Positions 6,358-13,003 of a stretch of DNA of 21,551 nucleotides are shown piece by piece. The notes beneath the pieces were generated by a model that had not been told where the DNA came from, did no database searches, and saw only the letters and a list, made by a program, of their open reading frames with translations. A program made the translations under genes and the position numbers. Every line of letters starts with the position of its first letter. Within the stretch, counting starts at the first letter, position 1. Origin of the DNA: Bacilli bacterium (GTDB taxonomy: Bacteria > Bacillota_I > Bacilli_A > RF39 > UBA660); NCBI GenBank assembly GCA_016295795.1, contig JAEDKN010000015.1, positions 1 through 21,551 of the forward strand, in the 5' to 3' direction.

Positions 6358-7401
6358 TTATGCCTCCTTCCTATCAAAGTTAACATTCTGTCTCAAATCA
6401 TTGATGTAGAATGTTCTTATATCAGTAATTCCATACTTAAGCATTGCAATTCTCTCTATTCCAAATCCAAATGCAAATCCGCTATAAATATTGGAATCAT
6501 ATCCACAATTATCTAAAACATTATAATGAACTACTCCTGCTCCTCCAATAGTAATCCAGCCAGTTCCTTTACAAATATGGCATCCATCTCCACCACAATT
6601 AAAGCAAGATATATCCATTTCTACTGAAGGCTCTGTAAAAGGATAAAAACTTGGTCTAAATCTAGTTTTACTAGTTTCTCCAAACATTTTTTTAGCAATA
6701 ACATCAAATGTACCTTTTAAATCCGCTAAAGAAATATTTTTATCAACTAGTAATCCTTCCATTTGTGAGAATTGATGTGAATGAGTTGCATCATCATCAT
6801 CTCTTCTATAGGTCTTTCCAGGGCAAATAATACGGACTGGTTCTTTTTCCTCATTAGCAAGCATAGTTCTAATTTGTACTGGAGATGTTTGACTTCTAAG
6901 TAAAAGTGTATCTCCTTCTATATAGAAAGTATCTTGAGCATCTCTCGCTGGATGTCCCTTTGGCAAATTAAGAAGTTCAAAGTTATATAAATCTTTTTCT
7001 ACTTCCGGTCCTTCCACTACATCATATCCCATAGACATTAATAACTCTTCTAATTCTTCTGTTACTTTTTCTAATATATTAGGAGTTCCAACTTTTAATT
7101 TTGTAGCAGGAAGTGTTATATCTATCTTTTCATTAGACAATTTTTCATTTATTGCTTTTTCTTCTAATTCTTTCTGAATAGAATTAAGTTTGTTAGTAAC
7201 TTCGGTTCTTAATTCATTAGAAATACGTCCTATTTCCTTTCTCTCATCAATAGATAATTCTTTCATATTAGAAGTAAGTTCTGTTATCATACCTTTTTTT
7301 CCAAGATATTTTGCTTTTACTTCATTTAAAGTATTAATATTATCGATATTATCTAAATCAGTATCCAAACTACTTTTTATTAGTTCTACTTTTTCTTTCA
7401 T
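6358..7401 (-). CDS. pheS: Phenylalanine--tRNA ligase alpha subunit
   Basis: 347 aa starting MKEKVELIK. An open frame extends 22 codons further (to 7467), but those codons are the T-box leader itself and lack a ribosome site. The start at 7401 has AAGGAGG 6 nt upstream. The N-terminal coiled coil (about 1-90) contacts tRNA-Phe. The class II catalytic core follows with motif 2 (RRDDDDATHSHQFSQMEG), the FYPFTEPSVE motif, a four-Cys patch (CFNCGGDGCHIC) common in Bacillota PheS, and motif 3 (GFGIERIAMLKYGI). PheS makes phenylalanyl-adenylate and transfers Phe to tRNA. Expression is controlled by the upstream T-box. Confidence 0.97.
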   Translation of the reverse strand: MKEKVELIKSSLDTDLDNIDNINTLNEVKAKYLGKKGMITELTSNMKELSIDERKEIGRISNELRTEVTNKLNSIQKELEEKAINEKLSNEKIDITLPATKLKVGTPNILEKVTEELEELLMSMGYDVVEGPEVEKDLYNFELLNLPKGHPARDAQDTFYIEGDTLLLRSQTSPVQIRTMLANEEKEPVRIICPGKTYRRDDDDATHSHQFSQMEGLLVDKNISLADLKGTFDVIAKKMFGETSKTRFRPSFYPFTEPSVEMDISCFNCGGDGCHICKGTGWITIGGAGVVHYNVLDNCGYDSNIYSGFAFGFGIERIAMLKYGITDIRTFYINDLRQNVNFDRKEA

Positions 7402-7409
7402 ATTTATCC

Positions 7410-7646
7410 TCCTTATAAATAAAAAACATTCTACTTCTAAGGGCGAAAACATATTTCGTGGTACCACCTTAGTTTATAGAATGTCTATACACTTTAACTC
7501 TTAACGCGAGTATACGTTTAATATTAATAAAAGCTTATAGGATGAATTCATAGGCATTTATTTATTGCATTTCACCAAAACTGCAACTCTCTTAAAATAA
7601 ATGTTATCTATTACTACTTCCTAATTACAGCAATAAATATCAATTG
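7410..7646 (-). promoter_or_regulatory. T-box leader (tRNA-Phe-sensing riboswitch)
   Basis: The invariant T-box AAGGTGGTACCACG is at 7470-7457. Stem I is closed by TTAGGA/TCCTAT (about 7626-7621 and 7545-7540). Just inside its 5' arm is AGTA, then AGAGAG with the distal GGTGAAA. The specifier codon TTC (Phe) is at 7546-7544 in GAA-TTC-ATCC. Uncharged tRNA-Phe reads TTC and pairs its CCA end with the T-box bulge, stabilising the antiterminator so that pheST is transcribed. The downstream hairpin with a T6 run at 7417-7484 is the terminator. This leader fills the 313-nt gap between pheS and the repeat-protein gene. Confidence 0.92.
7417..7484 (-). terminator. T-box attenuator terminator
   Basis: ACATTCTA (7484-7477) pairs with TAGAATGT (7433-7426), followed by a T-run. 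An inner CTAAGG/CCTTAG extends the stem. The T-box sequence itself is enclosed within this hairpin. Confidence 0.7.
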
Positions 7647-7651
7647 ATACA

Positions 7652-7679
7652 ATTATAACACACTTTTCTTTTTTTTCAA
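7652..7679 (-). promoter_or_regulatory. pheST promoter
   Basis: -35 TTGAAA (7679-7674), 16-nt spacer, extended -10 TGTTATAAT with TATAAT at 7657-7652. Predicted transcription starts near 7645, just before Stem I. Confidence 0.8.
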
Positions 7680-7714
7680 GCCAAATAAATTCATGGAATT
7701 ATCTTTTATATAAA

Positions 7715-9328
7715 TTAGTTCCTTCCAGTTCTAGATTTAAAAAGTATTTTTTCTCCGTTGTGATCTATTTTGCTTTCACTATTAATAGAATCTATATTAT
7801 TTTCTCTTAATACTTTTATTAAATGTTTTATATATCTTTTATCTTCAAATTCAAAAATCATAGCATCTTCATCTAAATTCTTTGGGTTTGATAGTTTATA
7901 AGACTCATATTCTTTTCTAGCTTCATCAAGTATGGACAATTGTTCATCCAATGTTAATTTTTCAAGGACTCTATAGTCAACAAGCACATCACTTATATAA
8001 CCAATTTCATATTGGTCTTCTATACTTAAAACTACATCTATCAATTTCATTTGTTCTTCAAATGTTCTATTTTCTAAAAATTCTTCTTTTGTTTCTATCA
8101 TCTTTAAAGCTACTAGGTGTGGTAAAGTATTGGCTTGTAAAAGTTTATCTAAAAATGCCATATGCTCTTCTGTTGTTCTTTCTTTTAAAACTTTTTCATT
8201 TGTAGCTACATTGGTCATAGTAGCCAATTGCTTTTTATCACAAGATTGTAGTAATTTATCAGCTAATCTAAGCTGTTCTTCTAAGGTCTTAGTCTCTAAT
8301 ACTTCATATGATAATAATATATCTGTCATATTATCTAATGTTGCTTCATCTTGAGTCTTTAGTATTTGATCTTCTAAAGCAATTTGTTCCTCTGTAGTTC
8401 TTTGAAGTGAAACTTTCCTATTATTTATGATAATTCCCATCATAGAAAGTTGATACCTTGTTTCTGCTTTTAACATTTCTCTAGTCATAAGCACAAATTC
8501 ATCAAATGTTCTAGATTCTCTAGGAATATAATTATCTATAGTATTTAATATAGCTCTAAATTGATCAATATTTTTTGATTCTAATAATAAGTCTATAAGT
8601 TTATTTTGTTGATTCCTATTTTTATCAAAATTTTCTAAATATTTAAGGTTATCCATTAAATCTCTGACATTCCAACAATTATAATTCCAATTATCTAACA
8701 ATTCGAATTCATCTGACTTTAGGTATTTTTCTATCAGAAAAAGTTTAATATCTTTGCTTCTATTTCCAAGAAAACTTAAATCTCGATTTGAAATATGCTC
8801 TATAACAGATAATTCATCAAAATTTTTAGCTTTCAAAGCTAAATCCATAAAAATTAATTTATCATCTAAATCTTCTGATTGAATTCTTGCGATTTTTCCC
8901 ATTGAATCGTACTTGTTGTTATCTAAATCAAAAATTACTCTCTTAGAATCTAAAATTTTATTCATTAATTCTAGTTGTTCTTCTAAAGATTTATCAAGCA
9001 AATCAGGATCAGTAGAAAGCCTTCTCAGTATATCTGCTTGAACACGATTTATATTAGAAAAATTAACCTCATTATAAACCAAATGCCTGGTTTGTAAAAC
9101 TTTATCCATAAGCTTAATTTGCTCTTCTGCTGTCCTTTTTTCTTTTACAATATCGTCTGTAAATATTGGCGATAACAATTGATAAGCCTCATCAATAGTC
9201 ATTGTTTTATATTTTTTTGTTTTTTCAATTAAATAATCTACAATCCTATCATCACTATCCAATAACTTAGAAATTATTTTAGGATTTTTCACTTTTTTTA
9301 TTATTTTTTCTAATTGACTTGTTTTCAT
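7715..9328 (-). CDS. Tandem 37-residue helical-repeat protein of unknown function
   Basis: 537 aa from the ATG at 9328. A GTG 12 nt upstream is in frame but overlaps the G-rich ribosome site GGGGGG (9338-9333). There is no signal peptide or membrane segment, so it is cytosolic. Most of it is an alpha-helical repeat array. Five exact 37-residue periods start at R273, R310, K347, R384 and R421 (sixth unit at L458), each opening with a version of RT-x-EEQ-xx-L-x-D-xx-L. More diverged units precede them (near residues 65, 113, 152 and 190). This looks like a two-helix solenoid, suggesting a scaffold or protein-binding role. The last 60 residues (FEFEDKRYIKHLIKVL onwards) are non-repeat. I do not recognise a named family. 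It sits alone between frr and the pheST leader, probably with its own promoter. Confidence 0.85.
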   Translation of the reverse strand: MKTSQLEKIIKKVKNPKIISKLLDSDDRIVDYLIEKTKKYKTMTIDEAYQLLSPIFTDDIVKEKRTAEEQIKLMDKVLQTRHLVYNEVNFSNINRVQADILRRLSTDPDLLDKSLEEQLELMNKILDSKRVIFDLDNNKYDSMGKIARIQSEDLDDKLIFMDLALKAKNFDELSVIEHISNRDLSFLGNRSKDIKLFLIEKYLKSDEFELLDNWNYNCWNVRDLMDNLKYLENFDKNRNQQNKLIDLLLESKNIDQFRAILNTIDNYIPRESRTFDEFVLMTREMLKAETRYQLSMMGIIINNRKVSLQRTTEEQIALEDQILKTQDEATLDNMTDILLSYEVLETKTLEEQLRLADKLLQSCDKKQLATMTNVATNEKVLKERTTEEHMAFLDKLLQANTLPHLVALKMIETKEEFLENRTFEEQMKLIDVVLSIEDQYEIGYISDVLVDYRVLEKLTLDEQLSILDEARKEYESYKLSNPKNLDEDAMIFEFEDKRYIKHLIKVLRENNIDSINSESKIDHNGEKILFKSRTGRN

Positions 9329-9351
9329 ATTTCCCCCCACTTTATGATTTT

Positions 9352-9380
9352 ATCATAGCATTCATATAATATCAGTACAA
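9352..9380 (-). promoter_or_regulatory. Possible promoter of the repeat-protein gene
   Basis: -35-like TTGTAC (9380-9375), 17-nt spacer, -10 TATGAT (9357-9352). The -35 is a weak match. Confidence 0.35.
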
Positions 9381-9390
9381 GAAATAAAAA

Positions 9391-9936
9391 CTAAACTGTT
9401 AATAGTTCTTCTTCTTTTGCTTTTAATTTTTCATCTATCTTCTTATTATATTCATTTACTAGATTTTGAATTTCATTTTGGTCATGCTTTTGAATATCTT
9501 CTGGAAGTTCTAATTTTTCAATTTCTTCAATTGCTTCTCTTCTAATATTCCTAATTGAAACTCTTCCTTCTTCTGCCATTGCTTTTACTTGTTTAGTTAA
9601 TTCTACTCTTCTATCTTCAGTCAAAGCAGGTATAACTATACGAATAGTTTCTCCATCATTATTAGGAGTATATCCTAAATTAGATTCAAATATTGCTTTT
9701 TCAATAGCAGATAAGCAACTTCTATCAAAAGGTTTAATTTGTAATTGCCTAGCTTCGGGTACTGAAATTGTTGCAAGTTGTTTTAAAGGTGTATCAACTC
9801 CATAATAAGATACCATAACACCATCCAAACTACTTGGATTTGCCCTGCCTGCTCTTACTGTTGTAAAGTGTTTTTCAACTACTTCAACAGCTTTTTTCAT
9901 CTTTTCTTCCGTTTTATTTAATACTTCATTATCCAT
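9391..9936 (-). CDS. frr: Ribosome recycling factor
   Basis: 181 aa, slightly shorter than the usual 185 but complete. It has the family pattern: KHFTTVRAGRANPSSLDGVMVSYYG (split by the hinge to domain II), QLATISVPEARQLQIKPFD, and the C-terminal long helices with EDRRVELTKQVKAMAEEGRVSIRN. RRF enters the A site after termination and, with EF-G, splits the 70S ribosome so that mRNA and tRNA are released. RBS AAGGAG lies upstream of the ATG. In most Bacillota frr follows pyrH; here its upstream neighbour is a DNA glycosylase gene, and it has a plausible promoter of its own. Confidence 0.97.
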   Translation of the reverse strand: MDNEVLNKTEEKMKKAVEVVEKHFTTVRAGRANPSSLDGVMVSYYGVDTPLKQLATISVPEARQLQIKPFDRSCLSAIEKAIFESNLGYTPNNDGETIRIVIPALTEDRRVELTKQVKAMAEEGRVSIRNIRREAIEEIEKLELPEDIQKHDQNEIQNLVNEYNKKIDEKLKAKEEELLTV

Positions 9937-9960
9937 TTAATTTCATCTCTCCTTAATTAT

Positions 9961-9988
9961 ATTTTACTATAAATTTTAATTTTGTAAA
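9961..9988 (-). promoter_or_regulatory. Probable frr promoter
   Basis: -35 TTTACA (9988-9983), 16-nt spacer, -10 TAAAAT (9966-9961). A TATAAT follows immediately and could be an alternative -10. Confidence 0.5.
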
Positions 9989-9991
9989 CCA

Positions 9992-10822
9992 CTATCTATT
10001 CCTACCATAATGAAACATGTATTGTATAGCTATTCCAGAATACTCACCATATATTTTCTTTGCTTGTTCTCTTATATTTTTTTCTCCTTCAACATTATAC
10101 TTTTCTTTCATTACTTTCTTAACCCAAGTATCTACTGGAAAAACATCAAATTTTTGATAAGCAAATAATAATATACAACTAGCAACTTTAGGACCAATTC
10201 CTTTTTCTTTTAATAATATTTCAAATGATGATAGAGAATCTATATGATTAAAATTTTCTAAATAATTTGGATCGTTATTTATTACTTTGACAATTTCTTC
10301 TATATATTTATCTCTAAATCCAACGCTACATTTTCTATATTCAGAAGCAGTTATTCCTTTTAATTCTTCCGGGGTTGGAAATAAATAGTAATCTCTTCCC
10401 CTAAAAGAGATTTTATCTCCATAATTTTGTGAAATCATATCAACCGATTTTTTAATAGAAGGTACACTATTATTAGCCGAAATTATATAGGAAATTATAG
10501 TTTCAAATGGATAAGAGTTAATCATCTTTAAACCGGTACAGGATTCAACTATCTCTTTGATACTATTATCCTTTTCTACTAAAATTTTGTTTATTTTAGA
10601 ATAATCTCTATCTAAATCAAAATATTTTAAAATTACCTCTTTTAAGTTTTCTTCGTTATTTGAATCTACATATAAATTATTGCCATCATATTTTACGTTT
10701 ATTACTCTATCTTTTAATATTATTGTATAGCTATCATCATCTTCTTTTTGGTATCTAAATATTTGGCCACATGTAACTGTATCATTTAAATTAAAATTTT
10801 TAATATTTTTTATTTCCACCAT
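9992..10822 (-). CDS. ogg: 8-oxoguanine DNA glycosylase/AP lyase (OGG1-type)
   Basis: 276 aa. The order is: N-terminal TBP-like domain (about 1-105, with the CGQIFRY motif); helical domain with SANNSVPSIKK (115-125), matching the lesion-contacting Asn-Asn of OGG1; and the HhH-GPD hairpin KGIGPKVASCILLFAY (207-222) with catalytic Lys212 and Asp231 in FPVDTWVKK. It flips out and removes 8-oxoguanine opposite C in base-excision repair. This OGG1-like bacterial branch is known from Clostridium and relatives and differs from MutM/Fpg. The ATG at 10822 has an AGAGG site 6 nt upstream. It has its own promoter just behind a strong hairpin. No mutY or mutM is seen in the window; the Nudix and MazG-like genes nearby serve the same nucleotide-damage theme. 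Confidence 0.93.
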   Translation of the reverse strand: MVEIKNIKNFNLNDTVTCGQIFRYQKEDDDSYTIILKDRVINVKYDGNNLYVDSNNEENLKEVILKYFDLDRDYSKINKILVEKDNSIKEIVESCTGLKMINSYPFETIISYIISANNSVPSIKKSVDMISQNYGDKISFRGRDYYLFPTPEELKGITASEYRKCSVGFRDKYIEEIVKVINNDPNYLENFNHIDSLSSFEILLKEKGIGPKVASCILLFAYQKFDVFPVDTWVKKVMKEKYNVEGEKNIREQAKKIYGEYSGIAIQYMFHYGRNR

Positions 10823-10839
10823 AATTAACCTCTGATAAT

Positions 10840-10868
10840 ATTATAGTAAAACTTCTAGAAATATTCTA
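10840..10868 (-). promoter_or_regulatory. Probable ogg promoter
   Basis: A perfect -10 TATAAT (10845-10840) with a weak -35 TAGAAT (10868-10863) at 17 nt. The -35 region lies in the terminator hairpin 10848-10876. The leader would be only about 11 nt. Confidence 0.5.
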
Positions 10869-10876
10869 GAAGTTTT
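10848..10876. terminator. Strong hairpin terminator between the DUF1292-like gene and ogg
   Basis: A perfect 13-bp stem (AAAACTTCTAGAA 10848-10860 with 10864-10876) with a 3-nt loop and terminal T4 on both strands. It ends the 187-aa/DUF1292-like operon. Confidence 0.8.
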
Positions 10877-10893
10877 AACGTTTATTTATCACT

Positions 10894-11121
10894 TTATGAA
10901 TTTGCATTCTTTTCTACAAATAGTTTTAATGCAAAATCAAACTCTTCTTCGTTGTCTAACCCAAGTAATAAATCAGCTTCCTTATTAGAAGCTTTTCTAA
11001 TACAAAAATCATTTGAATCTTCTATATTAGAAAGATATACATAAGTTATAGAATTATTGTTTATCTCATCTATAACTGCATAATTTTTATTATTTATTTC
11101 AACTATTTCTTTTTCTTCCAT
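10894..11121 (-). CDS. Small DUF1292-like protein
   Basis: 75 aa, acidic, no signal peptide. The compact beta pattern (VEINNKNYAVIDEI, then ITYVYLSNIEDSNDFCIRK) resembles DUF1292/YrzB-type proteins, which often accompany housekeeping operons and have no firm function. The match is by general pattern, so the family call is moderate. Its ATG overlaps the stop of the upstream gene (TAATG at 11121), so translation is coupled. It ends just before a strong terminator. Close coupling to a membrane-anchored protein suggests the two act together. Confidence 0.65.
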   Translation of the reverse strand: MEEKEIVEINNKNYAVIDEINNNSITYVYLSNIEDSNDFCIRKASNKEADLLLGLDNEEEFDFALKLFVEKNANS

Positions 11122-11684
11122 TATTTTGCTCCTTTACCTTGGCTTTCAGCTTGAACCTTTGCGATTGCTTCTTGTACCGTTATAAATTCAGAAAAAGAGT
11201 TATAACCTTCTGCTGTATAACGTTCTTTTAAGGTGCCCTCTTTAACTAAATCATAATTTTTCATCCCATGATATAACTCATCAACCAATGTGGGATCTCC
11301 ACCTTTTTGTTTGATTTCATTGTAAAATGCTGCGATCAAAGCATCAGGATTAAAGTCTTCCATCTCGCTAGCACTAGATACAATCTCATACATATCATAG
11401 CTAGTATATTGACCACTATCTCCAACTCTAATAGTACATTGATCAAATAGCTTATAATAATCTTCAAAAGCTTCTTTCACTAATTGTTGTTGCTCAATTT
11501 CTTGGATTCTTTGATCTGCTTTTACTCCAATTCCTAATCCTGCCGCAAAAATGCCAACAGCTACGACTAATGCAGCTACTTTATTTACTGCAATCGAATT
11601 GTTTTTGTTCCTTTTTGAAGGATTAACACCAACGCTATTTTTTATTGCTTCTTTTCTATTTCTTTCATTATCTATATTACTCAT
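11121..11684 (-). CDS. Membrane-anchored protein of unknown function (187 aa)
   Basis: A basic, Asn-rich cytosolic N-terminus (1-30) is followed by one hydrophobic helix (about 31-54, VAALVVAVGIFAAGLGIGV) and a mostly helical, charged outer or periplasm-like domain (55-187) with a single Cys. The topology suggests a type II anchor with the C-terminal domain outside. No catalytic motif is recognised. It begins an operon with the coupled DUF1292-like gene and has a well-formed promoter flanked by two palindromes, so it is likely regulated. Codon use is less A/T-extreme than its neighbours in places (GCT, GGA). The Gly/Ala-rich helix is typical of single-pass anchors, not of transporters. Confidence 0.75.
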   Translation of the reverse strand: MSNIDNERNRKEAIKNSVGVNPSKRNKNNSIAVNKVAALVVAVGIFAAGLGIGVKADQRIQEIEQQQLVKEAFEDYYKLFDQCTIRVGDSGQYTSYDMYEIVSSASEMEDFNPDALIAAFYNEIKQKGGDPTLVDELYHGMKNYDLVKEGTLKERYTAEGYNSFSEFITVQEAIAKVQAESQGKGAK

Positions 11685-11709
11685 ATATTCCTCCTACTTA
11701 TCTACTTAG

Positions 11710-11738
11710 AATATAGCATTTTACGTAAACTTAGTCAA
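11710..11738 (-). promoter_or_regulatory. Sigma-A promoter of the 187-aa/DUF1292-like operon
   Basis: -35 TTGACT (11738-11733), 17-nt spacer, -10 TATATT (11715-11710). RBS AGGAGG lies just before the ATG at 11684. Confidence 0.8.
11720..11729. promoter_or_regulatory. Palindrome in the promoter spacer (possible operator)
   Basis: TTTACGTAAA, a perfect 10-bp palindrome between -35 and -10. It shares the TTTAC/GTAAA half-site with 11748-11760. Confidence 0.45.
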
Positions 11739-11747
11739 CAAACACAA

Positions 11748-11760
11748 TGTAAACTTTACA
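11748..11760. promoter_or_regulatory. Palindrome upstream of -35 (possible operator)
   Basis: TGTAAACTTTACA, a perfect 6+1+6 palindrome whose centre lies about 30 bp (near three helical turns) from the centre of the spacer palindrome. A repressor or activator binding both is possible. Confidence 0.45.
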
Positions 11761-11813
11761 CAAAAATCACTTCATTAAAAATTTTTGTTGTAGTACTACC
11801 AATAAATTTAAAA

Positions 11814-11837
11814 CAAAAAAGAACTTTTGCAAGTTCT
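11814..11837 (-). terminator. tRNA operon terminator
   Basis: AGAACTT (11837-11831) and AAGTTCT (11826-11820) form a 7-bp stem with a GCAA tetraloop, followed by a T6 run on the minus strand. It is a textbook intrinsic terminator. Confidence 0.9.
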
Positions 11838-11876
11838 CTTTCTATATTAAGTTCGACAATCCGAACAAATTATCAC

Positions 11877-11953
11877 TGGTGATCTGTACGGGATTCGGAC
11901 CCGTGAATGCCACCTTGAGAGGGTGGTGTGTTAAGCCACTTCACCAACAGACC
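11877..11953 (-). tRNA. tRNA-Glu (CTC)
   Basis: 77 nt including an encoded CCA (11879-11877) and discriminator A. Acceptor GGTCTGT/ACAGATC is fully paired. The anticodon stem CCACC/GGTGG encloses loop CTCTCAA, giving anticodon CTC (codon GAG). The T stem is ACGGG/CCCGT. Overall it matches bacterial tRNA-Glu (TTGGTGAAGTGG D region). Oddity: the T loop reads TCCGAAT, so position 55 is C instead of the near-universal U (pseudouridine 55). Confidence 0.9.
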
Positions 11954-11955
11954 AT

Positions 11956-12030
11956 TGGCTGCCTCGGCTAGATTCGAACTAGCGAATGGTGCGGTCAGAG
12001 CGCACTGCCTTACCGCTTGGCTACGAGGCA
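11956..12030 (-). tRNA. tRNA-Gln (CTG)
   Basis: 75 nt with encoded CCA and discriminator G. Acceptor TGCCTCG/CGAGGCA is fully paired, and the D arm is GCCAAGCGGTAAGGC. The anticodon stem GTGCG/CGCAC encloses loop CTCTGAC, giving anticodon CTG (codon CAG). The T loop TTCGAAT is canonical. It lies 2 nt upstream of tRNA-Glu, transcribed first from the same promoter. Confidence 0.95.
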
Positions 12031-12049
12031 ATAAAAAATGCACAACAAT

Positions 12050-12078
12050 ATATTATCGTACATTTAAAATTATTTCAA
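12050..12078 (-). promoter_or_regulatory. tRNA operon promoter
   Basis: -35 TTGAAA (12078-12073), 17-nt spacer, -10 TAATAT (12055-12050). Transcription would begin about 15 nt before tRNA-Gln. Confidence 0.7.
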
Positions 12079-12082
12079 TATT

Positions 12083-12391
12083 TTATTTTCTTTTTTTGAT
12101 AAAATAACTTGTAATATATGATAAGAAAATTATAAAGATTATTACATAAATCCACATCAATATTGTATAAAGAAGTCCTGAAGAGTACCTTCCTATTATT
12201 GCTCCGATAGATTCAGGCAAATATCTTCCTATTAAACTCTTTAATTCTGGTACAGTATTATATTTTATAAAAGTCATTATTCTCAAGAAAATATCTATTA
12301 TCGCAAATGCATAGACAAAAGATGAAAATTTCCTAAAAAACACTACTACAACTATTAATAAAATTAAAACTATTGCTAAATCTATATACAT
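12083..12391 (-). CDS. Small multi-pass membrane protein, unknown
   Basis: 102 aa from the ATG at 12391 (MYIDLAIV), which has an AGGTGG site 8 nt upstream. Two in-frame GTGs further up fall within that ribosome site, so the longer version is unlikely. There are hydrophobic helices at about residues 5-20, 26-45 and 72-96, and a basic C-terminus (FIKKRK). The YIDLAIVLILLI start resembles CvpA-like or other small integral membrane proteins, but I see no diagnostic motif. It is the last gene of the ruvA-led operon, 38 nt after the metallo-hydrolase. No clear terminator separates it from the tRNA promoter. Confidence 0.7.
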   Translation of the reverse strand: MYIDLAIVLILLIVVVVFFRKFSSFVYAFAIIDIFLRIMTFIKYNTVPELKSLIGRYLPESIGAIIGRYSSGLLYTILMWIYVIIFIIFLSYITSYFIKKRK

Positions 12392-12429
12392 AACTAACAC
12401 CACCTATATTAACAATATTATCACAAAAT

Positions 12430-12963
12430 CTAAGCTCTTTCAATCTTAAAATATGGGTTATTTTCTCTTTCATATGATAATGTAGTAACTTCCCCATGCC
12501 CTGGATATATTGTTGCATCATCATATGCTTTAATCTTTATTATACTATTATACATTTCATTTGAATTTCCTGTTGGCAAATCACATCTACCAATATCCTC
12601 TTTAAAAATAAAATCTCCTACAAACATTATGTTATCATTCCTAAAATAATAAGTTATAGAATCCTTGCTATGCCCTGGTGTATATATAACTTCAAAGTCA
12701 AAGTTTCCTATATTGTGAATCCCCTCAGATAAATTATTTATGTCAAAAACTTTCACATCGTATTTTTCTTTTAATCCCTCTACAGCACCTATATGATCAA
12801 AATGATTATGAGTAATAAGAATACCTAAAAGTTTTCTTTTATTTAACCTCTCTTCTATTTTTTCTAAGTCAGCACCAGGATCAACTATTATACAAGTATT
12901 ATTTTTCTCTAATATATAACAATTTTCTTGTAAGTATCCAACTTTTACTATATCTATTTTCAT
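12430..12963 (-). CDS. Metallo-beta-lactamase-fold hydrolase (glyoxalase II-like)
   Basis: 177 aa starting MKIDIVKVGYLQENCYI, the normal N-terminus of this family. A longer reading starts at a TTG at 12990 without a ribosome site and is rejected; GGTGAAGAT precedes the ATG at 12963. Metal ligands are HNHFDH (H52, H54, D56, H57), H98 (TPGHSKDS), D117 (FVGDFIF) and H156 (YPGHGE), all as in the hydroxyacylglutathione hydrolase/YcbL group. The protein is a soluble thioester or ester hydrolase; the substrate is unknown because glutathione is usually absent in such bacteria. It lies between the GHL10-type gene and the small membrane protein. Confidence 0.9.
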   Translation of the reverse strand: MKIDIVKVGYLQENCYILEKNNTCIIVDPGADLEKIEERLNKRKLLGILITHNHFDHIGAVEGLKEKYDVKVFDINNLSEGIHNIGNFDFEVIYTPGHSKDSITYYFRNDNIMFVGDFIFKEDIGRCDLPTGNSNEMYNSIIKIKAYDDATIYPGHGEVTTLSYERENNPYFKIERA

Positions 12964-13003
12964 ATCTTCACCATTTATAGTATATATCAATATTTAGTCA
13001 GTA

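Noticed and set aside
7402..7467. 22-codon N-terminal extension of PheS
   Set aside because: It is translated from the T-box terminator, has no ribosome site and is not part of the PheS family.
12333..12524. 63-aa minus-strand ORF
   Set aside because: It overlaps the MBL gene and the small membrane gene in another frame and has no recognisable content or ribosome site.
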